From Salipaludibacillus sp047795645 (GTDB lineage: Bacteria; Bacillota; Bacilli; Bacillales; Salisediminibacteriaceae), in contig NZ_CP181045.1 of the NCBI RefSeq assembly GCF_047795645.1, positions 3,286,001 through 3,350,000 of the forward strand: 64,000 nt of DNA, read 5' to 3'. The notes under the pieces are model-generated. The model had not been told where the DNA came from, made no database searches, and saw nothing but the letters and a program-made list of their open reading frames with translations. Made by a program: the position numbers and the translations under genes. Positions 54,158 through 63,662 of this stretch are shown piece by piece; positions within the stretch are counted from its first letter, which is position 1, and each line of letters begins with the position of its first letter.

Positions 54158-55263
54158 GTCTTCCCTCCTTTATTAACAACATTCTCTATTTCATTGAGAT
54201 AAGATAAAACAACTTCGTTCCTATCGAATTCATTTTCTACTTTTTCTCTTGCTAATACACCCATCGATTTTTTCTTATTGTAAGGTAAATCAATAAATTT
54301 ATTAATAGCTTGAACTAGACTATCAACATTTTTCGGTTCTAATCCAAAACCTGTAACACCTTCATCAAATGTTTCTTCACATCCTGGAATTGAAGATGCT
54401 ATAATTGGCCTCCCCATTGATGCAGCTTCTAATAAGACATTTGCCATACCTTCGTGATAAGACGGTAGAATAACGGCATTGCAATCTTCAATGAACTCTT
54501 TAACATTATCTTGAACTCCATGGAATTTAATAATATTTAACTTCTCTAGTTCCTTGGCTTTATCAGTATAATCTTCCTCATAAAAGCCAACGGCCTCAAA
54601 AATACATTTCCTTTTACTTTCTTCAACTAATTTCGCTGCTTGAGCTAATTCTTCAATACCTTTTTCTTTCATAATCCTTCCTATAAAAAGGATTTTTAAT
54701 TCGTCTCTTTCGTCAGGGTATTTCTTTAAAGTAAATTCTTCAAGATTAACACCCGAACCTGGGACAAGTTTGTGTGAATACTTTGCAATCTTATTCTGCT
54801 CAAAAAAACTCATATTTTCTTTGTTCTGGAAAAATAATGTCTGGATATCTTTTAAAGCAAGTTTATAAAGTAATACTAAAATCTTTTGCATTAATCCCTT
54901 TTTTTCTAAAGCAGTCCCTAATCCTGTAATAGTAGCTATATAAGGAACTTGTAAAGATTTACACGCCATTCCTCCATAAATATTAGGTTTTATTGTATAA
55001 CTTAGAACCACCTCTGGCCTCACTCTTTTTATCATTTTTCTATACTCTGATATTAATTTTAAATCACTAATTATATTCGTTCCATGTCTTTCAATATTTG
55101 TTTCTACATATTCACATCCCATATCTATCAATGATTCAATTTTTTTACCATATGGCGAGGATATGTAAACTTTATAGCCATCCCTTAACAATTGTTGAAC
55201 CAGTTCTTTTCGAAAGTTGTATATAACCACATCATGATTAACTAAAATGAGTACTCTTTTCAT
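54154..55263 (-). CDS. Family 4 glycosyltransferase
   Basis: 369 residues with a GT-B fold. N-terminal RVLILVNHDVVIYNFRKEL, SYTIKPNIYGGMACKSL, ATITGLGTALE; C-terminal ILFIGRIMKEKGIEELAQAA, and the nucleotide-sugar motif LPSYHEGMANVLLEAASMGR. It retains the retaining-GT4 Glu pair. It starts immediately after the previous stop. Confidence 0.93.
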   Translation of the reverse strand: MKRVLILVNHDVVIYNFRKELVQQLLRDGYKVYISSPYGKKIESLIDMGCEYVETNIERHGTNIISDLKLISEYRKMIKRVRPEVVLSYTIKPNIYGGMACKSLQVPYIATITGLGTALEKKGLMQKILVLLYKLALKDIQTLFFQNKENMSFFEQNKIAKYSHKLVPGSGVNLEEFTLKKYPDERDELKILFIGRIMKEKGIEELAQAAKLVEESKRKCIFEAVGFYEEDYTDKAKELEKLNIIKFHGVQDNVKEFIEDCNAVILPSYHEGMANVLLEAASMGRPIIASSIPGCEETFDEGVTGFGLEPKNVDSLVQAINKFIDLPYNKKKSMGVLAREKVENEFDRNEVVLSYLNEIENVVNKGGKT

Positions 55264-56130
55264 TTATTTCTCCCTAACTTCTGTCGCCACTATGGTCTCT
55301 CTCAAATCCCTAACTCTATAACCATCTTTATAATCACTCATACTTTTCTCATAAACCAAATTACCAAACACTTTGTTAACAATATTTACTCTACCTATCA
55401 TCAATTTTAAAATAGGATTAAATACTTTCGTTAATCTAGTTTTCTTCCCATGATGCTCAGCTATTAATTTTACCATGTTACTCGTCTTTACATATTCCTC
55501 ATTTTGCGGAAAAAACGTTCCAGTTTCTTCATTTATAATCATTAATCGTATAAATTCGCAAAGATTATCGATATGAAGCATACTACGTTGATTATCAATA
55601 TCCGGAAACACAGGGAATTTCCGAGCTACTTTAGCAAGTTTAGGATAATTCCCTTTTGAACCTTTGCCATATATCATCGGCGGTCTTATAATGACTACTT
55701 TGAAGTCCTCATTTTCAAGTGGTTTTATTCCTTCTTCTGCCTGTAGCTTACTATTCCCATAAAAATTACTTGGTTTTGGTTCAGTGTTTCTATCAATCAC
55801 TCTTTCATCGCTACTACTATCACCATACACAATGATGCTACTCATGAATATGAATTGTTCTACGCCCTCTATTTTAGCTTTTTGTGCCACTTCAATTGTA
55901 AGGTCGCGATTTACTTTATAATATTGTTCTTCCATATTAGGATCTGTTGAAACGTGCGCTATTCCCGCCACATGAAACACAACATCATACTCCGAGAAGC
56001 CCTTTTCTTTCCATGAGTTATCTCTTAAACTTATCGCTTCTATAGAATAGGAATCAGGATAGTTCTCCAGCCATTTCTCTAAACCATTTCCTATGTAACT
56101 GTTCGATCCTGTAATTAATATCTTCTTCAT
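55264..56130 (-). CDS. NAD-dependent epimerase/dehydratase (CapN/WbpV-like)
   Basis: 288 residues. GSNSYIGNGLEKWL is the cofactor loop; MSSIIVYGDSSSD and FYGNSKLQAEEG carry the active-site Ser, Tyr and Lys; RPPMIYGKGSKGNYPKLAKV follows. It lacks the long C-terminus of GalE. In similar operons such genes make UDP-QuiNAc or UDP-FucNAc from the CapD-type product. ATGA overlap with the sugar transferase. Confidence 0.88.
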   Translation of the reverse strand: MKKILITGSNSYIGNGLEKWLENYPDSYSIEAISLRDNSWKEKGFSEYDVVFHVAGIAHVSTDPNMEEQYYKVNRDLTIEVAQKAKIEGVEQFIFMSSIIVYGDSSSDERVIDRNTEPKPSNFYGNSKLQAEEGIKPLENEDFKVVIIRPPMIYGKGSKGNYPKLAKVARKFPVFPDIDNQRSMLHIDNLCEFIRLMIINEETGTFFPQNEEYVKTSNMVKLIAEHHGKKTRLTKVFNPILKLMIGRVNIVNKVFGNLVYEKSMSDYKDGYRVRDLRETIVATEVREK

Positions 56131-56771
56131 TCCCTCATGTTCCCCTTGCTGCTTGCGACTTCTTCTTTCGCTTGCGACACACCTGTGCCACCTTCAACAA
56201 CACCATCATTTTTCAGAACACTTATAAACGTACCAAAGAAGCAACGAATGTCCATTCTCAGTCCCATCTTCTGAACATATTCACCATCTAATTGTGATTT
56301 AACTTCAATCGGCAACTCATCTCTACCATTAATTTGCGCCCATCCTGTTAGTCCAGTAGGAACATCATTGGCGCCGTATTTATCCCGTTCTTCTATAAGG
56401 TCATATTGATTCCAAAGTGCAGGCCTTGGACCAATAATGCTCATGTCCCCTTTTAAGATGTTAATTATTTGAGGAAGCTCGTCTAAACTCGTTTTCCGTA
56501 AAAACTTACCACTCTTCGTAATAAACGCAGCTGGGTCTTGTAACAAGTGCGTCGGCATATCTTTCGGTGTATCAGTTCTCATCGTTCGAAATTTCAAGAT
56601 GTGAAAGTGTTGTTTATGAATACCAACTCTTTTCTGTTTAAAGAATACCGGCCCTTTTGAATCGACTTTTATAATAATCGCAAGTACAAGAAAAAATGGC
56701 CACAAAATGACCATAGCTAGTAAAGACAAGCTGAAATCTATCAACCTTTTAACTTTCATATATTTATTCAT
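56127..56771 (-). CDS. Initiating sugar transferase (undecaprenyl-phosphate sugar phosphotransferase)
   Basis: 214 residues: one N-terminal membrane hairpin (IDFSLSLLAMVILWPFFLVL) and the bacterial sugar-transferase domain (FFKQKRVGIHKQHFHILKFR, then TSLDELPQIINILKGDMSII, GPRPALWNQYDLI, and PTGLTGWAQINGRD). It places the first sugar phosphate on undecaprenyl phosphate. Short form (PglC/WbpL-like) without the extra N-terminal helices. Confidence 0.95.
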   Translation of the reverse strand: MNKYMKVKRLIDFSLSLLAMVILWPFFLVLAIIIKVDSKGPVFFKQKRVGIHKQHFHILKFRTMRTDTPKDMPTHLLQDPAAFITKSGKFLRKTSLDELPQIINILKGDMSIIGPRPALWNQYDLIEERDKYGANDVPTGLTGWAQINGRDELPIEVKSQLDGEYVQKMGLRMDIRCFFGTFISVLKNDGVVEGGTGVSQAKEEVASSKGNMRE

Positions 56772-56793
56772 TCATAACACCTACTAACTTCAT

Positions 56794-58614
56794 CTATTTC
56801 ACCGCACTCAATTTCACTAGGCTCTCCACCCTAAACCAAGCAATATCCAAAATCCGCTCCCGCAACTCATCAGGTTTCATCTCCTGAAACTCCTCAATTA
56901 ATTCATATATCACATTGATATTCACCGGTGGAGTTTTACCACGATAAATTTTCGGGTAGATTTGCTCTTGATGGACTTCGTTTTCACCAAGTAACTCTTC
57001 AAACATCTTCTCGCCTGATCGGATACCCGCGTACTTAATGTCTATTTCATCTTCTTTGAAACCACTAAGTCGAATCAAGTTTTTCGCAAGGTCGACTATC
57101 TTAACTGGCTCGCCCATATCTAGTACGAACGTTTCGCCGCCTTTCGCAATCGATCCTGCTTGCAAAACCAACCTTGACGCTTCTGGAATCGTCATGAAAT
57201 AGCGAGTCATGTCTTTGTGCGTCACCGTCACAGGACCGCCTGCTTCAATCTGTTTCTTAAACAGTGGAATTACACTTCCGCGACTTCCTAACACGTTACC
57301 GAATCGAACAGCGACAAACTTTGTTTCACTGATCATATCCATATGTTGCACGATCATTTCAGCTGTTCTTTTCGTCGCGCCCATCACACTCGTTGGGTTC
57401 ACAGCTTTATCCGTCGACACCATCACAAACGCATAAACCCCTGCTTTGTCAGCCGCTTCAGCAACATTCTTCGTACCGATCACGTTGTTTTTGACCGCTT
57501 CGTGTGGATTACGCTCCATCAACGGTACATGTTTATGCGCTGCTGCATGATAAATAACTCTCGGTTGATGTTTCTTCATCACCGATAACATCCGCTCCTG
57601 ATCTTGAACATCAGCGATTTCTGTTTCTAATTCAATATTAGGATATTGTGGACGTAAGTCCATTTCAATATCATAGATGCTATTCTCACCATGACCGAGA
57701 AGTACTAGTTTCTTTGGAGCAAATCTAGCAATCTGCCTACATACTTCCGAGCCGATCGATCCGCCTGCTCCGGTAACAAGTACTGTCTTTCCCGTCAATT
57801 TATTACCGATCTTCTCTGTGTCAAGTTCTACAGGCTTTCGTCCAAGTAGATCTTCCACTTGCACATCACGAATCTGACTCACCGATACTTTTCCAGACAT
57901 GATATCTTCCACCGACGGCATAATTTGTGTCTTCACTTTCGTATCAGCACAGACAGAGAAAATATTATTTAATTGTTGCTTCGTAAGTGACGGAATCGCA
58001 ATAATAATATGCTCAATCTTCTTATCTGCTACAACGGAGGGGAGTTGTTCGAGTCTTCCGAGAACCGGAATTCCCATCAACTCTAAATGTTGCTTTGAAT
58101 GGTCATCATCAATAAATGCGACTGGTTGTAACTCTGACTTCTCACTATTTACTAGCTGCCTTGCTACAAGTGTTCCACCATTTCCTGCACCAATGATTAG
58201 TGTCCGCTTTTTATTCTTATCTACCTTCATCTTCGTATCACGATATAACCGCCATGAGAAACGCGACGCACCAATTAATAGGATATGTAACATCCACGTC
58301 ACTAGAAGCGTCCTAAGATATAATGTCTGAAACCCAATCAGTTGAATCACCGCCAACGTCGCAATCGTTAGCGACACCGCCATAAAGATCGCCGATAACT
58401 CTTGAATACTAGCGTATGACCAGACCTTCTTGTAAAGTTTGAACACATGTGCGAAAACATGGTGACTAATAAATAGTGCAATTGAACTGACAACGATAGC
58501 CATCGAGACAATCTCTGCTGTTGGAATCAGTAACCAGTAACTAAAGAAAATCGATAGTAAAACAATTAATGAATCCACGAATACTAATAAACTTAATCTC
58601 GTTTTATAATTCAA
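56794..58614 (-). CDS. CapD/EpsC-type UDP-GlcNAc 4,6-dehydratase, membrane form
   Basis: 606 residues, TTG 58614 after AAGGGGAAG. Four membrane helices (1-125), a CoA-binding-like Rossmann region (LIIGAGNGGTLVARQLV), then the SDR dehydratase (VLVTGAGGSIGSEVCRQI, IYHAAAHKHVPLMERNPHEA, FVMVSTDKAVNPTSVMGATK). Residues around STDKAVNPTSVMGATKR contain the Met/Lys pair in place of Tyr-Lys, as usual for this group. It makes the 4-keto-6-deoxy sugar from which rare amino sugars derive. First gene of the 15.6-kb operon. Confidence 0.95.
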   Translation of the reverse strand: MNYKTRLSLLVFVDSLIVLLSIFFSYWLLIPTAEIVSMAIVVSSIALFISHHVFAHVFKLYKKVWSYASIQELSAIFMAVSLTIATLAVIQLIGFQTLYLRTLLVTWMLHILLIGASRFSWRLYRDTKMKVDKNKKRTLIIGAGNGGTLVARQLVNSEKSELQPVAFIDDDHSKQHLELMGIPVLGRLEQLPSVVADKKIEHIIIAIPSLTKQQLNNIFSVCADTKVKTQIMPSVEDIMSGKVSVSQIRDVQVEDLLGRKPVELDTEKIGNKLTGKTVLVTGAGGSIGSEVCRQIARFAPKKLVLLGHGENSIYDIEMDLRPQYPNIELETEIADVQDQERMLSVMKKHQPRVIYHAAAHKHVPLMERNPHEAVKNNVIGTKNVAEAADKAGVYAFVMVSTDKAVNPTSVMGATKRTAEMIVQHMDMISETKFVAVRFGNVLGSRGSVIPLFKKQIEAGGPVTVTHKDMTRYFMTIPEASRLVLQAGSIAKGGETFVLDMGEPVKIVDLAKNLIRLSGFKEDEIDIKYAGIRSGEKMFEELLGENEVHQEQIYPKIYRGKTPPVNINVIYELIEEFQEMKPDELRERILDIAWFRVESLVKLSAVK

Positions 58615-58779
58615 AGAACATCTTCCCCTTCCCGTTGTAACATTATCGTCCCCGGTCGGAACGAACGGTAATAATAACTTTATTCTCGTTAAGTGCTTGA
58701 AATTTAATTGTTGTATGTTTCACCCGTCTGCTACAGGTAAGCCCATCATGGCACGTCTTCCAAACAATCACTATTGCTA

Positions 58780-59060
58780 TTCGGCATCATTTATTACAAA
58801 AACGCTAAACCACACTACGAATTTCTATCTACGAAACATGGTTTAACGTTTTTACAACATGGGAATGTAAATTGCATATCTCTTAACGTAAAAATACAAA
58901 AGGCATTTAACCTGACCTCACACTTCACCAGTGGCAACCACTTGCGCCTAAGGTTGATAGAATCAACCCACAGAAAAGCCGAGTTTCCTCCGTTGATAAA
59001 GGTGTTGGAGAAATCACCCAAAATCACTTTGACTTTTTTCGTCGAAATTCGACATCAAAT
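58780..59060 (-). ncRNA. Structured 5' leader of the capsule operon, possible antiterminator (EAR-like) RNA
   Basis: In a 909-base gap upstream of the CapD/EpsC gene the minus strand can fold several small hairpins: GGTTGATtctATCAACC (58952-58968), AGTGGttgCCACT (58930-58942), and CTCGGC near 58978. B. subtilis has the EAR antitermination RNA just before epsC, so position suggests a similar element. I cannot confirm the consensus. A 107-codon plus frame here (58774-59097) is probably chance. 59061-59523 shows TGTCGAATT repeated (59041-59069) but no gene. Confidence 0.35.
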
Positions 59061-59523
59061 TCGACATAATACGCAGTTTTATGTATACTTATATTGATTG
59101 TGTCATTTATCAGTAATAGGTAACAGTAGTCTCAAAATTACGACACCTTCATTAAAGTCTCGTAAAAATCTATTTTATTAGTAATTAAGCAAAATTGTTT
59201 CCCTTTATTGTACCATCTGAAATAGCTTTTCAAAAGGTCATTATTTTCCATTCAGAACTCTTCTAGCCTACCATATTCCTTTGACAAAATGTAGGTATAT
59301 TTTACATTTTTCATTGATCAACCCTAGTCCTATTACGTAAATTTTACGGATTAAACGATTATTTCATGCCTTCACCTATGTCTTTTTACCTATCACACTT
59401 GAATGTAAACGTTATATAAGTGTTATCATTGTTATATTTACTTTCGTTAACGTTCGTTATATGAGTCTATCAACTCATTTTTCAGATAATTAGGCTATTT
59501 ATGTTCGTTATCGTGGTTTCTTA

Positions 59524-60288
59524 TTAAAATAGTCCAAACAATTTCTTCTTCTTAACTGGCATTGGTTGCTCGATCATCACATGATCATCCTCAACGAGAT
59601 AAGCCGCATTTTCTCTAAAGAAATAGACAAGGTCTTCGCCAAACTCTTCTCGAATAACATCATACGCATCGATCATATGAAAGCCCCTGTTCGTAATATT
59701 ATGTGCATCGGAAGCGACAAAGTGTGTCAAATTTGCTTCAATGATATCCAAAGAGAATTCTTTTATTTTTTTGCCAAATTTACCAGCAACACTCGCAGCT
59801 GTCACTTGCGTTAATGTACCATTTTTGACAAAATCATATAGCATGTCTGGCTTTTTCATCAACACTTGGTTTCTTTCAGGATGGACTATTACCGGAACTT
59901 TTCCTGAAAGTTGGAGATCATATAACAATTTTTTACTAAACCGTGGAACTTGCGCAGATGGAAATTCGATAAACACATACTTCGATTCGTTTATAGGTAA
60001 TATCTCACCTTTTTCTAAATCTTCAATGAGTTCCCCATAGATACGACACTCTTGTCCTGGGAGAATCTTTAAATCTAGCTCGTGAGTTTTGAGAATGTTA
60101 TTAGCAATCTCCGTTGCTGTGAAAATCTCTTGTCTCTTGTTTTGATAGCTCCCGTTTTGGTGATGAGGAGTAGCAACAATCGTCGTAATTCCGTCATCTA
60201 TCGCCGCTTTTGCCATGTTAAGTAAATCTGCTTCTGTCTGGGCACCATCGTCTAAGCCCGGTAAAATATGACTATGAATATCAATCAT
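59524..60288 (-). CDS. PHP-domain tyrosine-protein phosphatase (CpsB/CapC/YwqE-like)
   Basis: 254 residues with PHP metal motifs: MIDIHSHILPGLDDGAQ (HxH), ATPHHQNG, EC at LPGQECRIYGE, VIVHPERN, FVASDAHNITNRG. It dephosphorylates the CpsD-type kinase and so tunes polymer length. AAAGGAG precedes ATG 60288. A 185-base gap with the CpsD terminator separates it from the kinase. Confidence 0.95.
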   Translation of the reverse strand: MIDIHSHILPGLDDGAQTEADLLNMAKAAIDDGITTIVATPHHQNGSYQNKRQEIFTATEIANNILKTHELDLKILPGQECRIYGELIEDLEKGEILPINESKYVFIEFPSAQVPRFSKKLLYDLQLSGKVPVIVHPERNQVLMKKPDMLYDFVKNGTLTQVTAASVAGKFGKKIKEFSLDIIEANLTHFVASDAHNITNRGFHMIDAYDVIREEFGEDLVYFFRENAAYLVEDDHVMIEQPMPVKKKKLFGLF

Positions 60289-60465
60289 GATGTACTTCTC
60301 CTTTCGTTTTAAATCTATCTATACATCGTGTTTTTCATTTAGTTTTAACTATAATGATCATAACAACCTCATATCCTGTAATTATATCTAGCCATTTACA
60401 GACTTACAATAGGGCGAAGTAACACCTCTTCTAGACCAATCAACATGATAAATTTCCAACAAAAA

Positions 60466-60484
60466 GAGAGGGGTTACCCCTCTC
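60466..60484 (-). terminator. Terminator overlapping the CpsD stop codon
   Basis: GAGAGGGG and CCCCTCTC arms followed by TTTTTG on the minus strand; the TAA stop is inside the loop. Confidence 0.8.
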
Positions 60485-61175
60485 CATAATAGTAATAATA
60501 CTGAGAATCTTCCATATGTCGGTCATTTAATACTGCACCTAATATATTTGCCTCAACCTTTTTCAATGAATCAATTGCCTTTTGTGCATGTTCTTCTTCC
60601 GTTTGCCCACTGCGAATAACGATAATCGTGCCATCAACTAAGCGCGATAAGATTTGCGGATCTGTCACAGCGTTAACAGGCGGTGCGTCAAATACGACAT
60701 AATCATAGTTCTTCGATACGGAAGTAATAAATTCTCTCATAGCCCGCGAACCTAACAATTCACTCGGGTTAGGTGGAACCGGCCCGGATGGTAACACTTC
60801 CAATCTCGGAATCGACGTCTCAAAGACGACGTCTTCAAATTTCTCCTGTTGCGTAATAACATTCGTTAAACCCGCTTGGTTTGGTACTTGAAACGTAAAA
60901 TGAACGGTCGGTTTACGTAAATCTGTATCGACTAACAACACTTTATTATGTTGTTGGGCAAGAACAACACCTAAATTTGCAATCGTTGTCGACTTCCCTT
61001 CACTTGGCGAAGACGAAGTGACCATAATCGTTTTCACTTTATGATCGACTGATGCAAATTGAATATTCGTTCGTAACGTGCGATACTGCTCCGAAATTGC
61101 CGATTTCTTATCAAATTCGGTAATGAGTGCTCGTTGTTTATCTGAAAGTTCTTGATTTTGTTTTTTACGCGCCAT
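60474..61175 (-). CDS. CpsD/CapB-type tyrosine autokinase (YwqD-like)
   Basis: ATG 61175 with AGGACGTG site; 233 residues. BY-kinase motifs: Walker A SPSEGKSTTIANLG, Walker A' VLLVDTDLRKP, Walker B DYVVFDAPP, and a C-terminal Tyr cluster (YYYYYG) for autophosphorylation. It needs the neighbouring CpsC protein as membrane activator, with which it overlaps by 11 bases, and is reversed by the PHP phosphatase. Confidence 0.96.
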   Translation of the reverse strand: MARKKQNQELSDKQRALITEFDKKSAISEQYRTLRTNIQFASVDHKVKTIMVTSSSPSEGKSTTIANLGVVLAQQHNKVLLVDTDLRKPTVHFTFQVPNQAGLTNVITQQEKFEDVVFETSIPRLEVLPSGPVPPNPSELLGSRAMREFITSVSKNYDYVVFDAPPVNAVTDPQILSRLVDGTIIVIRSGQTEEEHAQKAIDSLKKVEANILGAVLNDRHMEDSQYYYYYGEG

Positions 61176-61911
61176 AAGTTTCACGTCCTGTTCGGGCTCG
61201 TCTAGTATGAGAAATGTCTTTCACAGTTACTTTTCCAGCGTCAATCCTAGCAATGGAGGCAAGGACGGGAATTCCTAATTTTTGTTCCACATCTTCTTCT
61301 GTCTTAATCGTATTATCCAAGAATTCAAGTAAGAATGCTAGCCCAACTGCTGCCATGAGTCCAACGACCATCGCAATCGCCATGTTTAAAGGTGGATTTG
61401 GACTGACTGGTGTTGGGGACTCTGATAATTCTGCTGATGTCAGAATAGAGACGTTATCCACATTCATAATCTCCACGATGTCTTCTTGAAATACTGTCCC
61501 AAGTGTATTAGCAATCTGCACTGCTATCGCTGGGTCATCATCTTCAACCGAGATCGATACAACTTGCGAATCACCTTCGCTGTTAACAGTGATTTGGTTT
61601 CTTAACGCTCCGGCTGAACGCTCAAGCCCAAGCTGTTCTATTGCTGGCTCAATAATTCTCGGTGACGTAATAATGACATTGTAGGTATTGATTAAATCTA
61701 AGTTCGTACGAAGTTCACCCGATGTGTATGCTTGACCTTCTTCGTTAGATTGATTGACTAATAGTTGCGTAGACGCTTGATAAGATGGTGTGAGTATAAA
61801 GTACGATACTACTGCGCTGAGAGCTACTGCCGCTATTGTAATCACGATAATCAGACTAATGCGTTTTTTTAACGTATCATAAATTTCTTTTAAACTAATT
61901 GTTTCTTCCAT
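61165..61911 (-). CDS. CpsC/CapA-type Wzz chain-length protein and kinase activator
   Basis: 248 residues: two membrane helices (about 17-39 and 176-196) around an extracytoplasmic domain, with the Pro-rich PTPVSPNPPLNMAIA just before the second helix. The cytosolic tail of about 50 residues should activate CpsD. AGGAGG precedes ATG 61911. Confidence 0.94.
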   Translation of the reverse strand: MEETISLKEIYDTLKKRISLIIVITIAAVALSAVVSYFILTPSYQASTQLLVNQSNEEGQAYTSGELRTNLDLINTYNVIITSPRIIEPAIEQLGLERSAGALRNQITVNSEGDSQVVSISVEDDDPAIAVQIANTLGTVFQEDIVEIMNVDNVSILTSAELSESPTPVSPNPPLNMAIAMVVGLMAAVGLAFLLEFLDNTIKTEEDVEQKLGIPVLASIARIDAGKVTVKDISHTRRARTGRETYGA

Positions 61912-62016
61912 GGTTTCCTCCTGAAAATCTAATTATTGATTAACAAAACATGACTTTATCAGCAGATCATTTTGGTAAAATCCTTCATTGACGTTATACT
62001 TTAGCCATTTCGAGAT

Positions 62017-62139
62017 GGCAATAATTTGAGGGTGTAAAATATATGACTATAACTCTTATATATGCTATCTGAAATTGGCAATAAAGTAAATCATTTATAC
62101 TAAATTCTTTTTTATTTTGATTGCTAACTTATGGCAATC
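62017..62139. promoter_or_regulatory. Divergent promoter region with repeated GGCAAT motifs
   Basis: GGCAAT occurs at 62017, 62077 and 62133. The last forms an inverted repeat GATTGC-N9-GCAATC (62119-62139), between the CpsC and LCP genes. These could be operator sites for a regulator of both. Confidence 0.4.
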
Positions 62140-62184
62140 TTATTATACTTGAATTAATAAGAAAAGATAAAGAGGAGAAATGAC

Positions 62185-63135
62185 ATGAGAAAAGCATTTA
62201 TTATTTTGGGATCAGTCGTGCTAGTGTTTTTACTAGCTGTTGGTGGATATGGCTTCTACCTATATAAATCTGTCCAATCAACGGTTGATTCAGAGATGCA
62301 TGCACCATTAGAGCGCACAACTACAGAAAAAAGAGACATTGAGGTTGACATGGATGAACAAGACCCAGTTTCATTTCTTCTCTTAGGTGTCGATGCAGAT
62401 GAATCTACAACTGGACGTACTGACACGATGATGGTCGTTACTTTAAATCCAAACGATGAGTCAATGAAAATTGTTAGTTTGCCTCGAGATACGAGGATGG
62501 AAATTGTCGGTCGAGGCTTTGACGATAAAGTAAACCACGCTTATGCGTTTGGAGGCCCCGACATGGCAATTGCGACTGTGGAGAATTACTTTGATATTCC
62601 GATAGATTATTACTTAACTGTCAATATGGAAGGGTTTAAGGAGATGGTTGACTCTGTTGGCGGCGTTACCGTTTATAATGATTCTAGCTTCGATCAAAGC
62701 GGCTATACCTTCGATGAAGGTGAGAATTTCTTAGACGGTGATCAAGCACTTGCTTATGCACGAATGAGAAAACAGGACACCCGCGGTGACTTAGGACGGA
62801 ACGATCGTCAGCGTCAAATTGTTGCTGGGATGATCAAAGAAGGTGCATCATTCAGTTCTATTACAAGGGCCGAGTCGATTTTAGACGCCATGGGTAATAA
62901 CATGCTAACGAATTTACAGTTTAATGAAATGGTAAAGTTGCAACAAAACTATCTCGGCGCAAGACATGATCAAGAAACGTATGAAATCGAAGGTTCCGGT
63001 CAAACGATCGACGGCATTTGGTACTTGATGGTTCCTGAAGAAGAACGTCAACGTGTTAGCGGAGAATTACGAGCGCACTTAGGGCTTGATGATGATTCAG
63101 TTGTTGTGAATGATGAGGAAGAAGAGAACGAATAG
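62185..63135 (+). CDS. LCP-family (LytR-CpsA-Psr) cell-wall polymer ligase
   Basis: 316 residues: short cytoplasmic start, one membrane helix (FIILGSVVLVFLLAVGGYGF), then the LCP domain with DPVSFLLLGVDADESTTGRT, VVTLNPNDESMKIVSLPRDT, YARMRKQDTRGDLGRNDRQR. The Arg and Asp residues that bind polyprenyl pyrophosphate are kept. It attaches capsule or teichoic polymers to peptidoglycan. The acidic tail is short. AGAGGAG precedes ATG 62185. Confidence 0.95.
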   Translation: MRKAFIILGSVVLVFLLAVGGYGFYLYKSVQSTVDSEMHAPLERTTTEKRDIEVDMDEQDPVSFLLLGVDADESTTGRTDTMMVVTLNPNDESMKIVSLPRDTRMEIVGRGFDDKVNHAYAFGGPDMAIATVENYFDIPIDYYLTVNMEGFKEMVDSVGGVTVYNDSSFDQSGYTFDEGENFLDGDQALAYARMRKQDTRGDLGRNDRQRQIVAGMIKEGASFSSITRAESILDAMGNNMLTNLQFNEMVKLQQNYLGARHDQETYEIEGSGQTIDGIWYLMVPEEERQRVSGELRAHLGLDDDSVVVNDEEEENE

Positions 63136-63155
63136 GATAAATAGCAGTTTTGTAG

Positions 63156-63190
63156 AAGAAGAGTCTAAGCACCAAGTAGGCTCTTCTTTT
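63156..63190 (+). terminator. Terminator of the LCP gene
   Basis: AAGAAGAGTCTA pairs with TAGGCTCTTCTT (one mismatch), then TTTTTT. Confidence 0.9.
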
Positions 63191-63401
63191 TTGTTTGTTG
63201 TTTTCTTATTGAAGAAAACAACAAAGCTCCCCCATCAATAGACGAGACAGCTTCGTTAAATTTAGGTGCTACTGAATAACTGAAAATACTGATTGTGACA
63301 GTGGTTTCCACCTATTTTATTGGAGTTAGGTGCAAAGGAATGAGCACAATAAGGCCCAAAAACCTTGCACGTTAAAGAGTTTTGCCAGCTATAAACACGA
63401 A

Positions 63402-63523
63402 GGATGCCTCTTTCATGGCGAGACTCCTGCGGTATTGGAAGTCCGGTCAAGACCCTGCAGGGCATTTGCCCGAAGCGGCTTGACGACTTCACCGCGGAAA
63501 GCGAAGCCATGAAAGAGGCATCC
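63402..63523. repeat. Large hairpin repeat of the Bacillus intergenic type
   Basis: Perfect 18-base arms (GGATGCCTCTTTCATGGC and its complement) enclose 86 bases containing GGCGAGACTCCTGCGG, GACCCTGCAGG and CCGCGGAAAGCG. I recall this GACTCCTGCGG...CGCGGAAAGCGA core as a common intergenic repeat of Bacillaceae. The rest of 63191-63662 has no gene I can support. Confidence 0.75.
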
Positions 63524-63662
63524 AACTCTGATAAAAAACCAAGAATCTTTGTAAAGACCTATGATATTCAGTAGACCCTATTTATTGTTGCCAATCTCTC
63601 CGCGAATGGAACGCACGCCTCCTTAAGAATCAAGACTTCCAGATTGATTCAATAACCGCTAA

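Noticed and set aside
57899..58330. 143-codon plus-strand frame
   Set aside because: Antisense to the CapD-type dehydratase gene, which is certain.
58774..59097. 107-codon plus-strand frame upstream of the capsule operon
   Set aside because: No ribosome site or family; its hairpins fit a leader RNA on the other strand better.
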